Below are positions 8,264 through 15,416 of a DNA stretch of 60,055 bases, in pieces. The notes beneath the pieces are model-generated. The model saw nothing but the letters and a program-made list of their open reading frames with translations. It made no database searches and was not told the origin of the DNA. A program made the translations under genes and the position numbers. Position 1 is the stretch's first letter, and each line of letters opens with the position of its first letter. This DNA is from Prevotella sp. GTDB taxonomy: Bacteria; Bacteroidota; Bacteroidia; Bacteroidales; Bacteroidaceae. The DNA is taken from positions 1-60,055 of the forward strand of contig JAFZSR010000008.1 of assembly GCA_017619275.1 (NCBI GenBank), in the 5' to 3' direction.

Positions 8264-8756
8264 GTACATTGAGCAATTGCTCGACCGTTACTTCGAGGGT
8301 GAGACCACCCTGCAGGAAGAGCAGATCCTGAAGGCTTTCTATGCGCAAGGAGCGCTGACAGAGATGCCCGAAGGGTTGCGCCGCTATGCTGCTTTGTTCA
8401 GTGTGATGGCAGAGCGCCCCACGTTGGACAGCGATTTCGACGACCGCATGCTCCAGATGATTGGCGAACAACAGCCAGAGCCTGCCACTCCGCAGGTAAA
8501 GGCCCGCACCATCAGCCTGGCCGACCGTCTGCGCCCACTCTTCGGAGCGGCAGCTGTGGTGGCCATCATGCTCACGCTGGCAGGCGCCATCAGCCAGTCG
8601 TTCAAGCATAACGACACCTGGGTGGATGCCGACGAATATGCTCAGCGCGGCGTCACCGTGGCTCCTGCCGAGCCTGCCGTGGCCTTCGAGCAGCCTGCGC
8701 TGACCGACTCGCTGGTGATGGCGGTAGACTCCATCAAGTTGAAGATTGAAAACTGA
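8253..8756 (+). CDS. single-pass membrane protein, candidate anti-sigma factor
   Basis: 167 residues. The N-terminal ~90 residues are soluble and helical (YIEQLLDRYFEGETTLQEE, a common opening for Bacteroidetes anti-sigma-like proteins). One membrane span follows at about 92-115 (GAAAVVAIMLTLAGAIS), then a ~50-residue periplasmic tail. The gene overlaps the sigma-factor gene by 11 bp. Topology and coupling suggest an anti-sigma factor, but no zinc-binding HxxxCxxC motif is present, so this is inference. Confidence 0.6.
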   Translation: MDYKYIEQLLDRYFEGETTLQEEQILKAFYAQGALTEMPEGLRRYAALFSVMAERPTLDSDFDDRMLQMIGEQQPEPATPQVKARTISLADRLRPLFGAAAVVAIMLTLAGAISQSFKHNDTWVDADEYAQRGVTVAPAEPAVAFEQPALTDSLVMAVDSIKLKIEN

Positions 8757-8822
8757 AAATTATTTCTATGCTTTCTCTATAACAATATCATTTAGGATTA
8801 AAACAACAAAAAAGGTCAAGCT

Positions 8823-8886
8823 GTGAAGCTTCACATTTTTCCAAAAGAGCCAAAAAGGGCCGACCGTCGGGAGCGACAGTCGGCCC
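8823..8886 (+). terminator. palindrome plus GC-rich hairpin after the sigma operon
   Basis: A 12-bp perfect palindrome GTGAAGCTTCAC (8823-8834) is followed by ATTTTT. A second, stronger hairpin (8857-8886) has arms GGGCCGACCGTC / GACAGTCGGCCC with one mismatch and loop GGGAGC. Both lie between the membrane-protein stop and the next promoter, consistent with termination. Confidence 0.55.
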
Positions 8887-8930
8887 TGCTCATGTATTAG
8901 GGCGTTTCTGTTCACTTTTTTTCCACTTCC

Positions 8931-8962
8931 TTTGGCTTATCGCCCTTTTTTTCGTATTTTTG
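8931..8962 (+). promoter_or_regulatory. Bacteroidetes promoter for the M20 hydrolase
   Basis: TTTG at 8931-8934, a 20-bp spacer, then TATTTTTG at 8955-8962: a complete -33/-7 pair, 23 bp before the ATG at 8985. Confidence 0.75.
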
Positions 8963-8984
8963 CCGTCCGAGAGATGATAAAGTG

Positions 8985-10076
8985 ATGGAAATGAAACACT
9001 ATCTTGACGATGCCATCGGTCTGCTGAGCCAACTGATTGCAACGCCGCGCGTGAGCCGCGAAGAGGCGGCCGCCGCCACCCTGATGCAGCAGCAGATGCA
9101 GCAATGGGGCCTGAAGCCGCAGCGCGAGGGAAACAATGTGTGGGCGGTGTGCCCCAACTACAACGAACAGCTTCCCACGCTGCTGCTCAACGCCCACATC
9201 GACACGGTGAAGGCTGTGGCCTCGTGGACACGCCAGCCGCTGGTACCCACCATCGAGGGCGACCGCCTCTATGGACTTGGCAGCAACGACTGCGGTGGTG
9301 GACTGGTGACGCTGCTTATGACCTATCGTTGGTGGCTCGACAGCGGCCTCAACAAGTTTAACCTGGTGTATCTGGCCTCGGCCGAGGAAGAGGTGTCGGG
9401 GCGCGATGGGTTCAGTCGCGTGCTGCCTATGCTGCCACCTATCGACGCCGCCATCGTGGGCGAACCCACGGGCATGCAGCCCGCCGTGGCCGAGCGAGGA
9501 CTGATGGTCATCGACGGCTATGCCAAGGGCGTGAGCGGTCATGCCGCGCGCGGCGAGGGCGTAAACGCCATCTACGAGGCACTGGAAGACCTGGTGTGGC
9601 TGCGCGACTACCGCTTTGAGCGACAAAGCCCCTTGCTGGGCGAGACGCGCATGACGGTGACGCAGGTGGAGAGCGGCACACAGCACAATGTGGTGCCCGA
9701 CCGTCTGCATTTCGTGCTCGACGTAAGACCCACTGAACAATATACCAACGAGGAACTGCTCGGCTTCCTGCAGCAGCACATGCGCCGCTGCCAATTGGAG
9801 GCGCGCTCGCTGCGACTGCGGTCGTCGTCCATCGCTGCCGACCATCCGCTGGTGCGCTGTTGCCAAGCGCTGGGCTTGCAGCCTTTCGGTTCGCCCACAT
9901 TGAGCGACCAGGCGCTGATGCCCTTCCCCTCGCTGAAGCTCGGACCCGGACAGTCGTCACGCTCCCATTCGGCCGACGAGTTCGTCTGCATCACGGAGCT
10001 GAACAGCGCCTTGAATCTCTACGCCCAACTGCTCATCTTACTAAACGACGACATTGATGGAATCCTTCCATATTAA
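8985..10076 (+). CDS. argE: M20-family metallo-amidohydrolase (ArgE/acylornithine deacylase type)
   Basis: 363 residues. M20 zinc-site motifs are in order: LLNAHIDTV (His and Asp ligands), GLGSNDCGGGLV (bridging Asp), SAEEEVSG (general-base Glu plus Glu ligand), VGEPTG, and the C-terminal HSADEFV with the last His ligand. The inserted dimerisation domain lies around 165-270, starting at RGLMVIDGYAKGVSGHAARG. Homologues in Bacteroidetes arginine synthesis remove the acyl group from N-acyl-ornithine or -citrulline. No arg genes are nearby, so the exact substrate is inferred. The start at 8985 is preferred over GTG at 8982. Confidence 0.8.
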   Translation: MEMKHYLDDAIGLLSQLIATPRVSREEAAAATLMQQQMQQWGLKPQREGNNVWAVCPNYNEQLPTLLLNAHIDTVKAVASWTRQPLVPTIEGDRLYGLGSNDCGGGLVTLLMTYRWWLDSGLNKFNLVYLASAEEEVSGRDGFSRVLPMLPPIDAAIVGEPTGMQPAVAERGLMVIDGYAKGVSGHAARGEGVNAIYEALEDLVWLRDYRFERQSPLLGETRMTVTQVESGTQHNVVPDRLHFVLDVRPTEQYTNEELLGFLQQHMRRCQLEARSLRLRSSSIAADHPLVRCCQALGLQPFGSPTLSDQALMPFPSLKLGPGQSSRSHSADEFVCITELNSALNLYAQLLILLNDDIDGILPY

Positions 10077-10077
10077 A

Positions 10078-11595
10078 ATGAAAGCAAAACGATGGCTGAT
10101 GTTGGCTGTTGCCGTCCTGTCTTATTGCGGGCCAGCGCTGGCTGTCGAACCCTTTCCCGAAAGTCTGTATGATCTGCTGATGATCAGACTCAACGCACGC
10201 TCGTTGCCATTGGTAAACATCGTTGTCGACCCATCGGAGCTCCAAACGACGAGCTTCGTGCCTGGCGAGATAGAGATTTCCGACTGGCACCGGCGCACCG
10301 ACCCCGAGCAGTTCACGGTGAAGTACCACTGTAAATATCGTATTCGCGGAGGCACCTCCACCGTCTTCGACAAGAAGTCGTTTGCGGTGAAGCTGCTCGA
10401 CGATAACGGCGAGGACCTGAATGCCAACCTTTTCGGCATCCGCGAGGAGAACAGCTGGATCCTCGACGCCATGGCCATCGACCGCACCAGAATGCGCAAC
10501 CGCGTGTGCTTCGATGTGTGGAACGACCTGAGCGTCACCCCTTACGACACGGACTACAACGGTCGCAACGGCACGGAGGGCATCTTCGTCGAGGTGTTCA
10601 TCAACAAGGAGTATAACGGCATCTACTGTCTGACCGACAAGATTGACCGCAAGCTGCTGGACCTGAAAAAGGCGCAGGTGGATGAGGAGGGCAATGTGAC
10701 CACCAGGGGCGTGCTCTACAAAGGCGAGAAATGGGGCGACTACACCGACATTTGGCTCCTCGGCTACGAAGAGGCCGACACCGACACCACAGCCTGGAAC
10801 GCCTGGGAGCTGCAATACCCCGACGACTATCCATCGCAGGACGCTTGGCAGCCGCTGATGGATTTGATAGACTTCTGCTCGGAGGCGACGAGCGACGATG
10901 AGTTCCTGGAAGCCTACCAAGACTGGTTCTACGCCGACAACCTGGCCGACTATGCCCTGTTCACCATGGCGCTGAACGTGGGCGACAACGCCTACAAGAA
11001 CACCTTCTTCTCGGTGAAGAACATCAACAAGGGGCACTGCTTCCTGCTGACGCCTTGGGATATGGACATGTCGCTCGGCGGCAACTGGAACGGCGATATA
11101 GACAGTTCATTGGTCAGCTTCAGGCGCTACAACAGTGTGGCGCCCTACAACAGGCTAATCTGGCACAACTTGGACAACTTCAAGCAGCTGCTTGCCAGCA
11201 AATGGGAGGAGTATGGCGAGACGCTGTTCTCGTGCGACGCCATCGCCCGCCGACTGGACGATTACGCTGAGTTGTTTACAAATTCTGGCGCATGGAAAAG
11301 GGAGTATAACAAGTGGAACGGCAACCCCGTGCCCCTCCAAGCGGACATTGCCGATGAGCTGGCCTACGTGAAGAACTGGTATGAGAAAAACCATGAGAGC
11401 CTATGCGAGCAAGTAGACTTGAGCGTCACCACAGCCATTAATGACGTTGAACGTTTAACGTTTCGCTCGGCTCTGCCGCTTCGCTTGTCGAAGAACGTTG
11501 AACGTGCAATGTTCAACTTGCAGGGTCAGCGTATCAGCAGCCTGCAAAAGGGTATCGTAGTGGTGAATGGCAAAAAGGTTGTAGTAGAAAAATAA
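10078..11595 (+). CDS. exported CotH-family (protein kinase-like) protein
   Basis: 505 residues from the ATG at 10078, one base after the previous stop, so probably co-transcribed with the M20 gene. A signal peptide covers about 1-22 (MKAKRWLMLAVAVLSYCGPA). CotH landmarks: RIRGGTST, KKSFAVKL, WILDAMAIDRTRMRNRV, GIFVEVFINKEYNGIYCLTDKID, and the metal-binding TPWDMDMSLGG. CotH proteins of spores phosphorylate other proteins; the role in Bacteroidetes is not established. The C-terminus carries GQRISS then VNGKKVVVEK, the same tail as the exported proteins at 0.4-7.5 kb, after an irregular heptamer-derived linker (11446-11517). Confidence 0.85.
   Translation: MKAKRWLMLAVAVLSYCGPALAVEPFPESLYDLLMIRLNARSLPLVNIVVDPSELQTTSFVPGEIEISDWHRRTDPEQFTVKYHCKYRIRGGTSTVFDKKSFAVKLLDDNGEDLNANLFGIREENSWILDAMAIDRTRMRNRVCFDVWNDLSVTPYDTDYNGRNGTEGIFVEVFINKEYNGIYCLTDKIDRKLLDLKKAQVDEEGNVTTRGVLYKGEKWGDYTDIWLLGYEEADTDTTAWNAWELQYPDDYPSQDAWQPLMDLIDFCSEATSDDEFLEAYQDWFYADNLADYALFTMALNVGDNAYKNTFFSVKNINKGHCFLLTPWDMDMSLGGNWNGDIDSSLVSFRRYNSVAPYNRLIWHNLDNFKQLLASKWEEYGETLFSCDAIARRLDDYAELFTNSGAWKREYNKWNGNPVPLQADIADELAYVKNWYEKNHESLCEQVDLSVTTAINDVERLTFRSALPLRLSKNVERAMFNLQGQRISSLQKGIVVVNGKKVVVEK
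11446..11517 (+). repeat. in-frame heptamer array with insertion
   Basis: GTTGAAC, GTTTAAC and GTTTCGC (11446-11466), then a ~30-bp GC-rich insertion, then GTTGAAC, GTGCAAT, GTTCAAC (11497-11517). The block is 72 nt, so the frame is kept. It sits exactly where the 42-nt arrays sit in the other exported proteins, just before FNLQGQR. Confidence 0.85.
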
Positions 11596-11599
11596 GGCT

Positions 11600-11893
11600 A
11601 TGTCCTGGAAACTGAAATATCGCTGCAAGGATTGTGGGTATGAAGCCGAGGTGTATGAAGGGCGCGGCCTTTTCCGACAGCAGATTACCCCAATGAACTG
11701 CCCCGACTGCAAGACGATCCAAAATATTGTGGTGGGGGGCATCATTGCCGATGTAGCCCCTTCGTACAGAAGCGAGGTGGGCCGCCTGTGCTTGAACTGT
11801 GGCAGTGATCGCGTGAGGATATGGGACAAGAAAACCTGTCCGAAATGCCAGGGAAAAATGGAGCAAACGGGAGAAAAAGAATTCTGGACTTAA
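11600..11893 (+). CDS. small zinc-ribbon protein
   Basis: 97 residues with four CxxC pairs: CKDC at 9-12, CPDC near 34-37, CLNC near 69-72 and CPKC near 80-83, forming two likely zinc ribbons. No other domain is visible. The gene starts four bases after the CotH stop and is followed 13 bp later by the LUD-domain gene, so an operon is likely. Function unknown; nucleic-acid or protein binding is the usual guess for such ribbons. Confidence 0.75.
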   Translation: MSWKLKYRCKDCGYEAEVYEGRGLFRQQITPMNCPDCKTIQNIVVGGIIADVAPSYRSEVGRLCLNCGSDRVRIWDKKTCPKCQGKMEQTGEKEFWT

Positions 11894-11906
11894 AATAACA
11901 CAAAAC

Positions 11907-12554
11907 ATGAAAGTAGTTTCGCCCATTGAAGTAAAACGAAATGATCGGTTGGCAAAGACCATCATCAAAAACCTGCAACGCCGACACATCGAGGCTTTCT
12001 ATTGCCCAACGGCGGAAGAGGCTGTGCAAAAGGTTTCTGAACTCATTGCCGACGGGAGCAGTGTGACATGGGGCGGCACGATGACCGTCCGCGACCTTGG
12101 CATCCCCGACTATCTTAGAAGTCGTGGAACGCTGGAGGTGCTCGACCGCGACCTTGTGCAAACACCCGAGGAGAAGCTGGCCTGCTATCTCAAGGCTTTC
12201 TCGACCGATGTCTACCTCACCAGTGCCAATGCTATCTCGGAGGATGGCGTGATCGTAAACATCGACGGTAATGGCAACCGTGTGGCTGCCATTACTTGGG
12301 GTCCGAAGAAGGTGATCTTCGTGATAGGGTTGAACAAGGTGGCCCAGACCGTGGAGGCTGCATTAGCCCGAGCACGCAGCACGGCATCGCCCATCAACGC
12401 TGCCCGGTTCGACATCAAAACGCCTTGTCAGGTGGATGGCGTGTGCCATAATTGCAACTCGGCTGATAGCATCTGCAACTATGTCCACTTCCTCAGAAAC
12501 TCGCCCAAAGGCCGACATGTCGTGGTGTTGGTAGGCGAGAGCCTGGGCTATTAG
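11907..12554 (+). CDS. LUD-domain protein (LutC/YkgG-like)
   Basis: 215 residues. LUD (DUF162) landmarks include the N-terminal helix RNDRLAKTIIKNLQRR, GSSVTWGGTMTVRDLGI, VYLTSANAISEDGVIVNIDG, and the conserved NRVAAITWGPKKVIFVIGLNKV. The C-terminus has a Cys-rich end, TPCQVDGVCHNCNSADSICN, seen in many stand-alone LUD proteins. LutB or LutA partners of lactate oxidation are not adjacent, so a lactate role is not supported here. Confidence 0.82.
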   Translation: MKVVSPIEVKRNDRLAKTIIKNLQRRHIEAFYCPTAEEAVQKVSELIADGSSVTWGGTMTVRDLGIPDYLRSRGTLEVLDRDLVQTPEEKLACYLKAFSTDVYLTSANAISEDGVIVNIDGNGNRVAAITWGPKKVIFVIGLNKVAQTVEAALARARSTASPINAARFDIKTPCQVDGVCHNCNSADSICNYVHFLRNSPKGRHVVVLVGESLGY

Positions 12555-12622
12555 TTCTGCTATCATTAGTGTCCAGTAAAATGAGCTGAGCCGATTGTAC
12601 CATCTGTATTGGGATAAACGAC

Positions 12623-12754
12623 GCGCAGCCACTCCCCTCCCTTCAAGGGGAGGGGTTAGGGGTGGGGTCTCTAAATACCTGCGAATGAAGAATATACAGA
12701 CCCCACCCCTGCCCTTCCCCGTAAGGGCAGGGTTCAGGAGGGGAGTGGCTGCGC
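12623..12754. repeat. 132-bp inverted element bounded by GCGCAGCCACTCCCC arms
   Basis: The outer arms match the arms of the 2717-2760 hairpin. The inner arms share GGGTGGGGTCT (12660-12670) and AGACCCCACCC (12698-12708). Each half contains its own small hairpin (CCCTTCAAGGGG; CCCTTCCCCGTAAGGG). The clover-like layout resembles a REP/BIME or MITE-type element. It may also terminate the LUD transcript. Confidence 0.8.
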
Positions 12755-12838
12755 TTTGTTTTTGGACTACTTAAACAACAAAAACAACTCGGCTTTCTTG
12801 CGTTCCTGCGGTGACAAGAACATTATCTATATCTAGTG

Positions 12839-12871
12839 CAAAGGTAAGAGCAGCCACTTTGCTTTTGCAAA
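12839..12871 (-). promoter_or_regulatory. orphan leftward promoter
   Basis: CAAAGGTA at 12839-12846 reads TACCTTTG on the minus strand, and CAAA at 12868-12871 reads TTTG 21 bp upstream, one base longer than usual. It faces an 18-codon frame and the inverted element, with no known gene. Confidence 0.4.
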
Positions 12872-12885
12872 GAACTTTTCGGTCT

Positions 12886-12992
12886 TAACGACCGATTTGA
12901 GTTTAAACCGCGACGCAGTCTATATAAACTGTGACGCGGTTTTTATAGATTACGACGTAGTTTATAAAAACCACGACATAATATGAAGAATG
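12886..12992. repeat. degenerate ~21-bp tandem array around CGACG
   Basis: The trinucleotide GAC occurs at 12890, 12912, 12933, 12954 and 12975, that is at 22, 21, 21 and 21 bp. Each copy has a GC-rich head (CGCGACGCAGT type) followed by an A/T tail (TATATAAA type). The first two full copies also form an imperfect inverted pair. The array lies upstream of the leftward promoter at 12839-12871. Confidence 0.65.
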
Positions 12993-13053
12993 TCTGTATG
13001 TCTAGAGCAAAAGTCCTGGTGCAGGTAGTTTTTCCCCGCACACCCATATTCTG

Positions 13054-14544
13054 CTATTTCATTTCCTGCACCAGCTGCCGCATCTCCTTGTTGCCGACGG
13101 CGTAGGTATAGATGCGCAGATCGGCAACGTCGGTCTGCGTCAGGTACTTGTCGCCAGGGAAAGGAGCGCGGCCTATCCAGCAGTTGGCGGGAGCCTCCTT
13201 GAATATCTCGGCGAGGATGGGCATCTTTTCATTGCGACCTATGAGCTTGCCGTCGAGGTAGAGTTCGCCTTGGTGGCCCTGCTGGCGGTAAAGCACATGG
13301 TGCCAAACATCGCGCTTGGGCTTGCCGCCCTGCATGATGATTTCCTCGTGCTCGTAGCCACCCGTGGAGGTCTCGAAGCGCTGCTCGTTCAGTCGCATGG
13401 CCATGTAGGGGCCTTCATGGGCGCTGTTCTCTGCCAAATGTGAGAAGGCGAAGAGGAAATGACCATAGCCGTCGAGCGCGTTCTCAGAGCCTACCTTGAA
13501 GCGGACAGAAATCGAGAAGTCGCGCAGACGGCCGACGAGCGCGCCCGTCTCTGCCGTGAGGTCGTAGTAGCCGTTGTTCGTCCCTAAATGCAGGATGCCG
13601 TCGTCGGTCGCCTTGGCATCGCGCCGCATGTATTCGGGTTGCCACACAAAGCGGTATTCCGCCTGCTGCTCTGCCTTGATGGTTGGCGTGGGCAGAGCAG
13701 AGGTCATGCTGGCGGTAATCCTGCGGATATGGTCTTTCAGAATCTTGTAGGCGGGCTGTGGCATGGCGCCGTGATCGTAGCCCTGCATCTCATAAAGCGT
13801 CGCGTCCTTGTGGCCCACCAGCTTCAGCATGCGCCAGAAGTAGGCCTGCTCCTCGTAGCGTCCATAAAACTCCAGCTCGCGGTCGCCGGAAATGATGATG
13901 ATAGGCGGCGCGTCGGGACGGATATAGGTGAGTGGGGCGTAGCGGTCGATGGTGGGCTGCAGCGGAGGGATGCCCTGCTGCTTGCGGATATTGTAATGCG
14001 TGATGCACTGTCCGCTGAAAGGCACGAGGGCTGCCAGCGAGTCGGCATCGACACCGTACTTGGCCAGCCACCGCTTGTCGAGTCCAATCATGTCGAGTAG
14101 ATAGCCTCCTGCCGAGTGTCCGGCCACGAAGATTTTGCGCTTGCTGCCGCCATACTTCCCGATGTTCTTGTAGGTCCAGGCCACGGCAGCCGCAGCATCG
14201 TCGAGGATGTCATCGATGTTGGCCTTGGGCAGTAGTCGGTAGTTGGCCGCCACTACAACGAGTCCGCTGTTCTTCAGCTGAGCGTCGATGTGCTTGCTGC
14301 CCCCTTCAATGCCGCCGCCGTGGAACCACACCACTACGGGCGCCTCCTTCTGGTTGGTGGGGTAATACACGTCGAGCTTGCAGCGCTCCTGGGCGTAGGC
14401 ATCGGTCGACTGCGTGTAGGGAATGTCGTTCACTTGGTTGTACTGCGCCCTTGCCACTGCTGTGCAGAGTAGCAGGACGGCGACGATTGCGACAAAGCCC
14501 TTTCGGCTTTCCCGCTTCACGGGGATGCTCAAATGTTTCATCAT
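13054..14544 (-). CDS. exported alpha/beta-hydrolase esterase with LamG-like C-terminal domain
   Basis: About 496 residues from the ATG at 14544 (14541 is an alternative). The start is just downstream of a TATCTTTG promoter box, which excludes the earlier in-frame ATG at 14646. A hydrophobic signal segment (FVAIVAVLLLCTAVARA) precedes the hydrolase. The oxyanion-hole motif HGGGIEGG and the nucleophile elbow GHSAGGYL are clear, and YDHGAM probably carries the catalytic His. Residues from about 310 onward form a concanavalin-like (LamG) domain with a 'DVWHHVLYRQQGHQGELYLDGK' pattern. Probably an esterase acting on acylated glycans; the substrate is inferred. Confidence 0.8.
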   Translation of the reverse strand: MMKHLSIPVKRESRKGFVAIVAVLLLCTAVARAQYNQVNDIPYTQSTDAYAQERCKLDVYYPTNQKEAPVVVWFHGGGIEGGSKHIDAQLKNSGLVVVAANYRLLPKANIDDILDDAAAAVAWTYKNIGKYGGSKRKIFVAGHSAGGYLLDMIGLDKRWLAKYGVDADSLAALVPFSGQCITHYNIRKQQGIPPLQPTIDRYAPLTYIRPDAPPIIIISGDRELEFYGRYEEQAYFWRMLKLVGHKDATLYEMQGYDHGAMPQPAYKILKDHIRRITASMTSALPTPTIKAEQQAEYRFVWQPEYMRRDAKATDDGILHLGTNNGYYDLTAETGALVGRLRDFSISVRFKVGSENALDGYGHFLFAFSHLAENSAHEGPYMAMRLNEQRFETSTGGYEHEEIIMQGGKPKRDVWHHVLYRQQGHQGELYLDGKLIGRNEKMPILAEIFKEAPANCWIGRAPFPGDKYLTQTDVADLRIYTYAVGNKEMRQLVQEMK

Positions 14545-14581
14545 CTTAGTCTTTTTGTTGGGTATGTTCACTATTTGGCTA

Positions 14582-14589
14582 CAAAGATA
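14582..14589 (-). promoter_or_regulatory. -7 box for the esterase gene
   Basis: CAAAGATA reads TATCTTTG on the minus strand, 37 bp upstream of the start at 14544. No -33 TTTG at the usual spacing was seen. Confidence 0.6.
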
Positions 14590-14685
14590 AAACTTTTTTC
14601 TATAATAATGTGTGAAACAGTAACAAATATTGTGAACAGCTTGCACTTTTTGGGCAGATGGGCAATGGAATTAGAGAAATATTCG

Positions 14686-14693
14686 TAACTTTG
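14686..14693 (+). promoter_or_regulatory. -7 box for the DIP1984 gene
   Basis: TAACTTTG, 31 bp upstream of the ATG at 14725. Confidence 0.65.
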
Positions 14694-14724
14694 CAGCAAA
14701 CTTTTCGAAAAAACGATAACAAAC

Positions 14725-15192
14725 ATGAAACTGGCAGAAGCATTAAGCATCCGAAAGGACTTGCAGAAGCGCATCCAGCAGTTGGGACAGCGCATTCAGA
14801 ACAACGTGAAGGTGCAGGAGGGCGACAAACCCTCGGAGGATCCTGTAGAGCTGATGAAGGAACTCGGCTCGTGCCTCTCGCAGCTTGAAACACTCATCTG
14901 GCGCATCAACGCCACGAACATGCAAACCCGCGATGGCAACGGAAAGACGCTGACAGAGCTGATGGCAAAAAAGGACGTGCTCACCATGCGAATCAGCACG
15001 CTGCGCAACGCCTTCGACGCGGCATCAACGGGTCACGACCGCTACTCCCGCTCAGAAATCAAAATGGTGACGGTCGTCGACGTGAAGGCACTTGGCAAGC
15101 AGATTGACGACTATTCGGCTCAGCTTCGAAAGCTCGACATCGAGATTCAGTCGCTGAACTTCCAGACAGAGCTTCTGGAAGTTGAAGCTTGA
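14725..15192 (+). CDS. DIP1984-family protein
   Basis: 155 residues, predicted almost entirely helical with two long amphipathic stretches. It opens MKLAEALSIRKDLQKRIQQL and contains the conserved RINATN segment, a 'DVLTMRISTLRNAFDAAS' helix, and RYSRSEIKMVTVVDV. This matches the DIP1984 family, sometimes labelled septicolysin-like; the cellular role is not established. No signal peptide is present. It has its own promoter, and a probable structured RNA follows 12 bp after the stop. Confidence 0.8.
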   Translation: MKLAEALSIRKDLQKRIQQLGQRIQNNVKVQEGDKPSEDPVELMKELGSCLSQLETLIWRINATNMQTRDGNGKTLTELMAKKDVLTMRISTLRNAFDAASTGHDRYSRSEIKMVTVVDVKALGKQIDDYSAQLRKLDIEIQSLNFQTELLEVEA

Positions 15193-15204
15193 AAAGTGAA
15201 CCAT

Positions 15205-15387
15205 AGGCATCCGCATTCACAGGGCGAACTGGAAAATCCTATTTGACCGCTGCCCGGAGCCGTCAGCACCCGTTCCGTTAAGGGACATCACGGCGCAGGC
15301 TCAGCACGTCTTTACGCGTATGCACGGCACATGTAGCATATTGCACTACCTCCCGGTTGACTATGAATGTCGGATGCCTTTTTTTCT
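15205..15387 (+). ncRNA. candidate structured RNA with long closing stem and U-tract
   Basis: AGGCATCCGCATTC (15205-15218) pairs with GAATGTCGGATGCCT (15365-15379), leaving one bulge, and is directly followed by a T run, a terminator-like end. Inside, AACTGG (15227-15232) pairs with CCGGTT (15353-15358), and GAGCC (15257-15261) can pair with GGCTC (15298-15302). No reading frame fills the segment. Either a small RNA ending in its own terminator or a leader of the DUF4353 gene at 15417. No known RNA family was recognised, and no TAnnTTTG box was seen just upstream. Confidence 0.5.
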
Positions 15388-15416
15388 GTTTTCCCCTCAC
15401 ATCGCCATTTCCACAA

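Larger units (their letters stand above)
12555..13053. other. convergent intergenic region: inverted element, orphan promoter, 21-bp array
   Basis: About 500 bp between two convergent genes. It contains a large inverted repeat (12623-12754), a leftward TACCTTTG promoter box (12839-12846) with no annotated gene downstream apart from an 18-codon reading frame (about 12828-12772), and a degenerate array of about 21-bp period (about 12886-12992). No longer credible gene was found. Confidence 0.6.
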
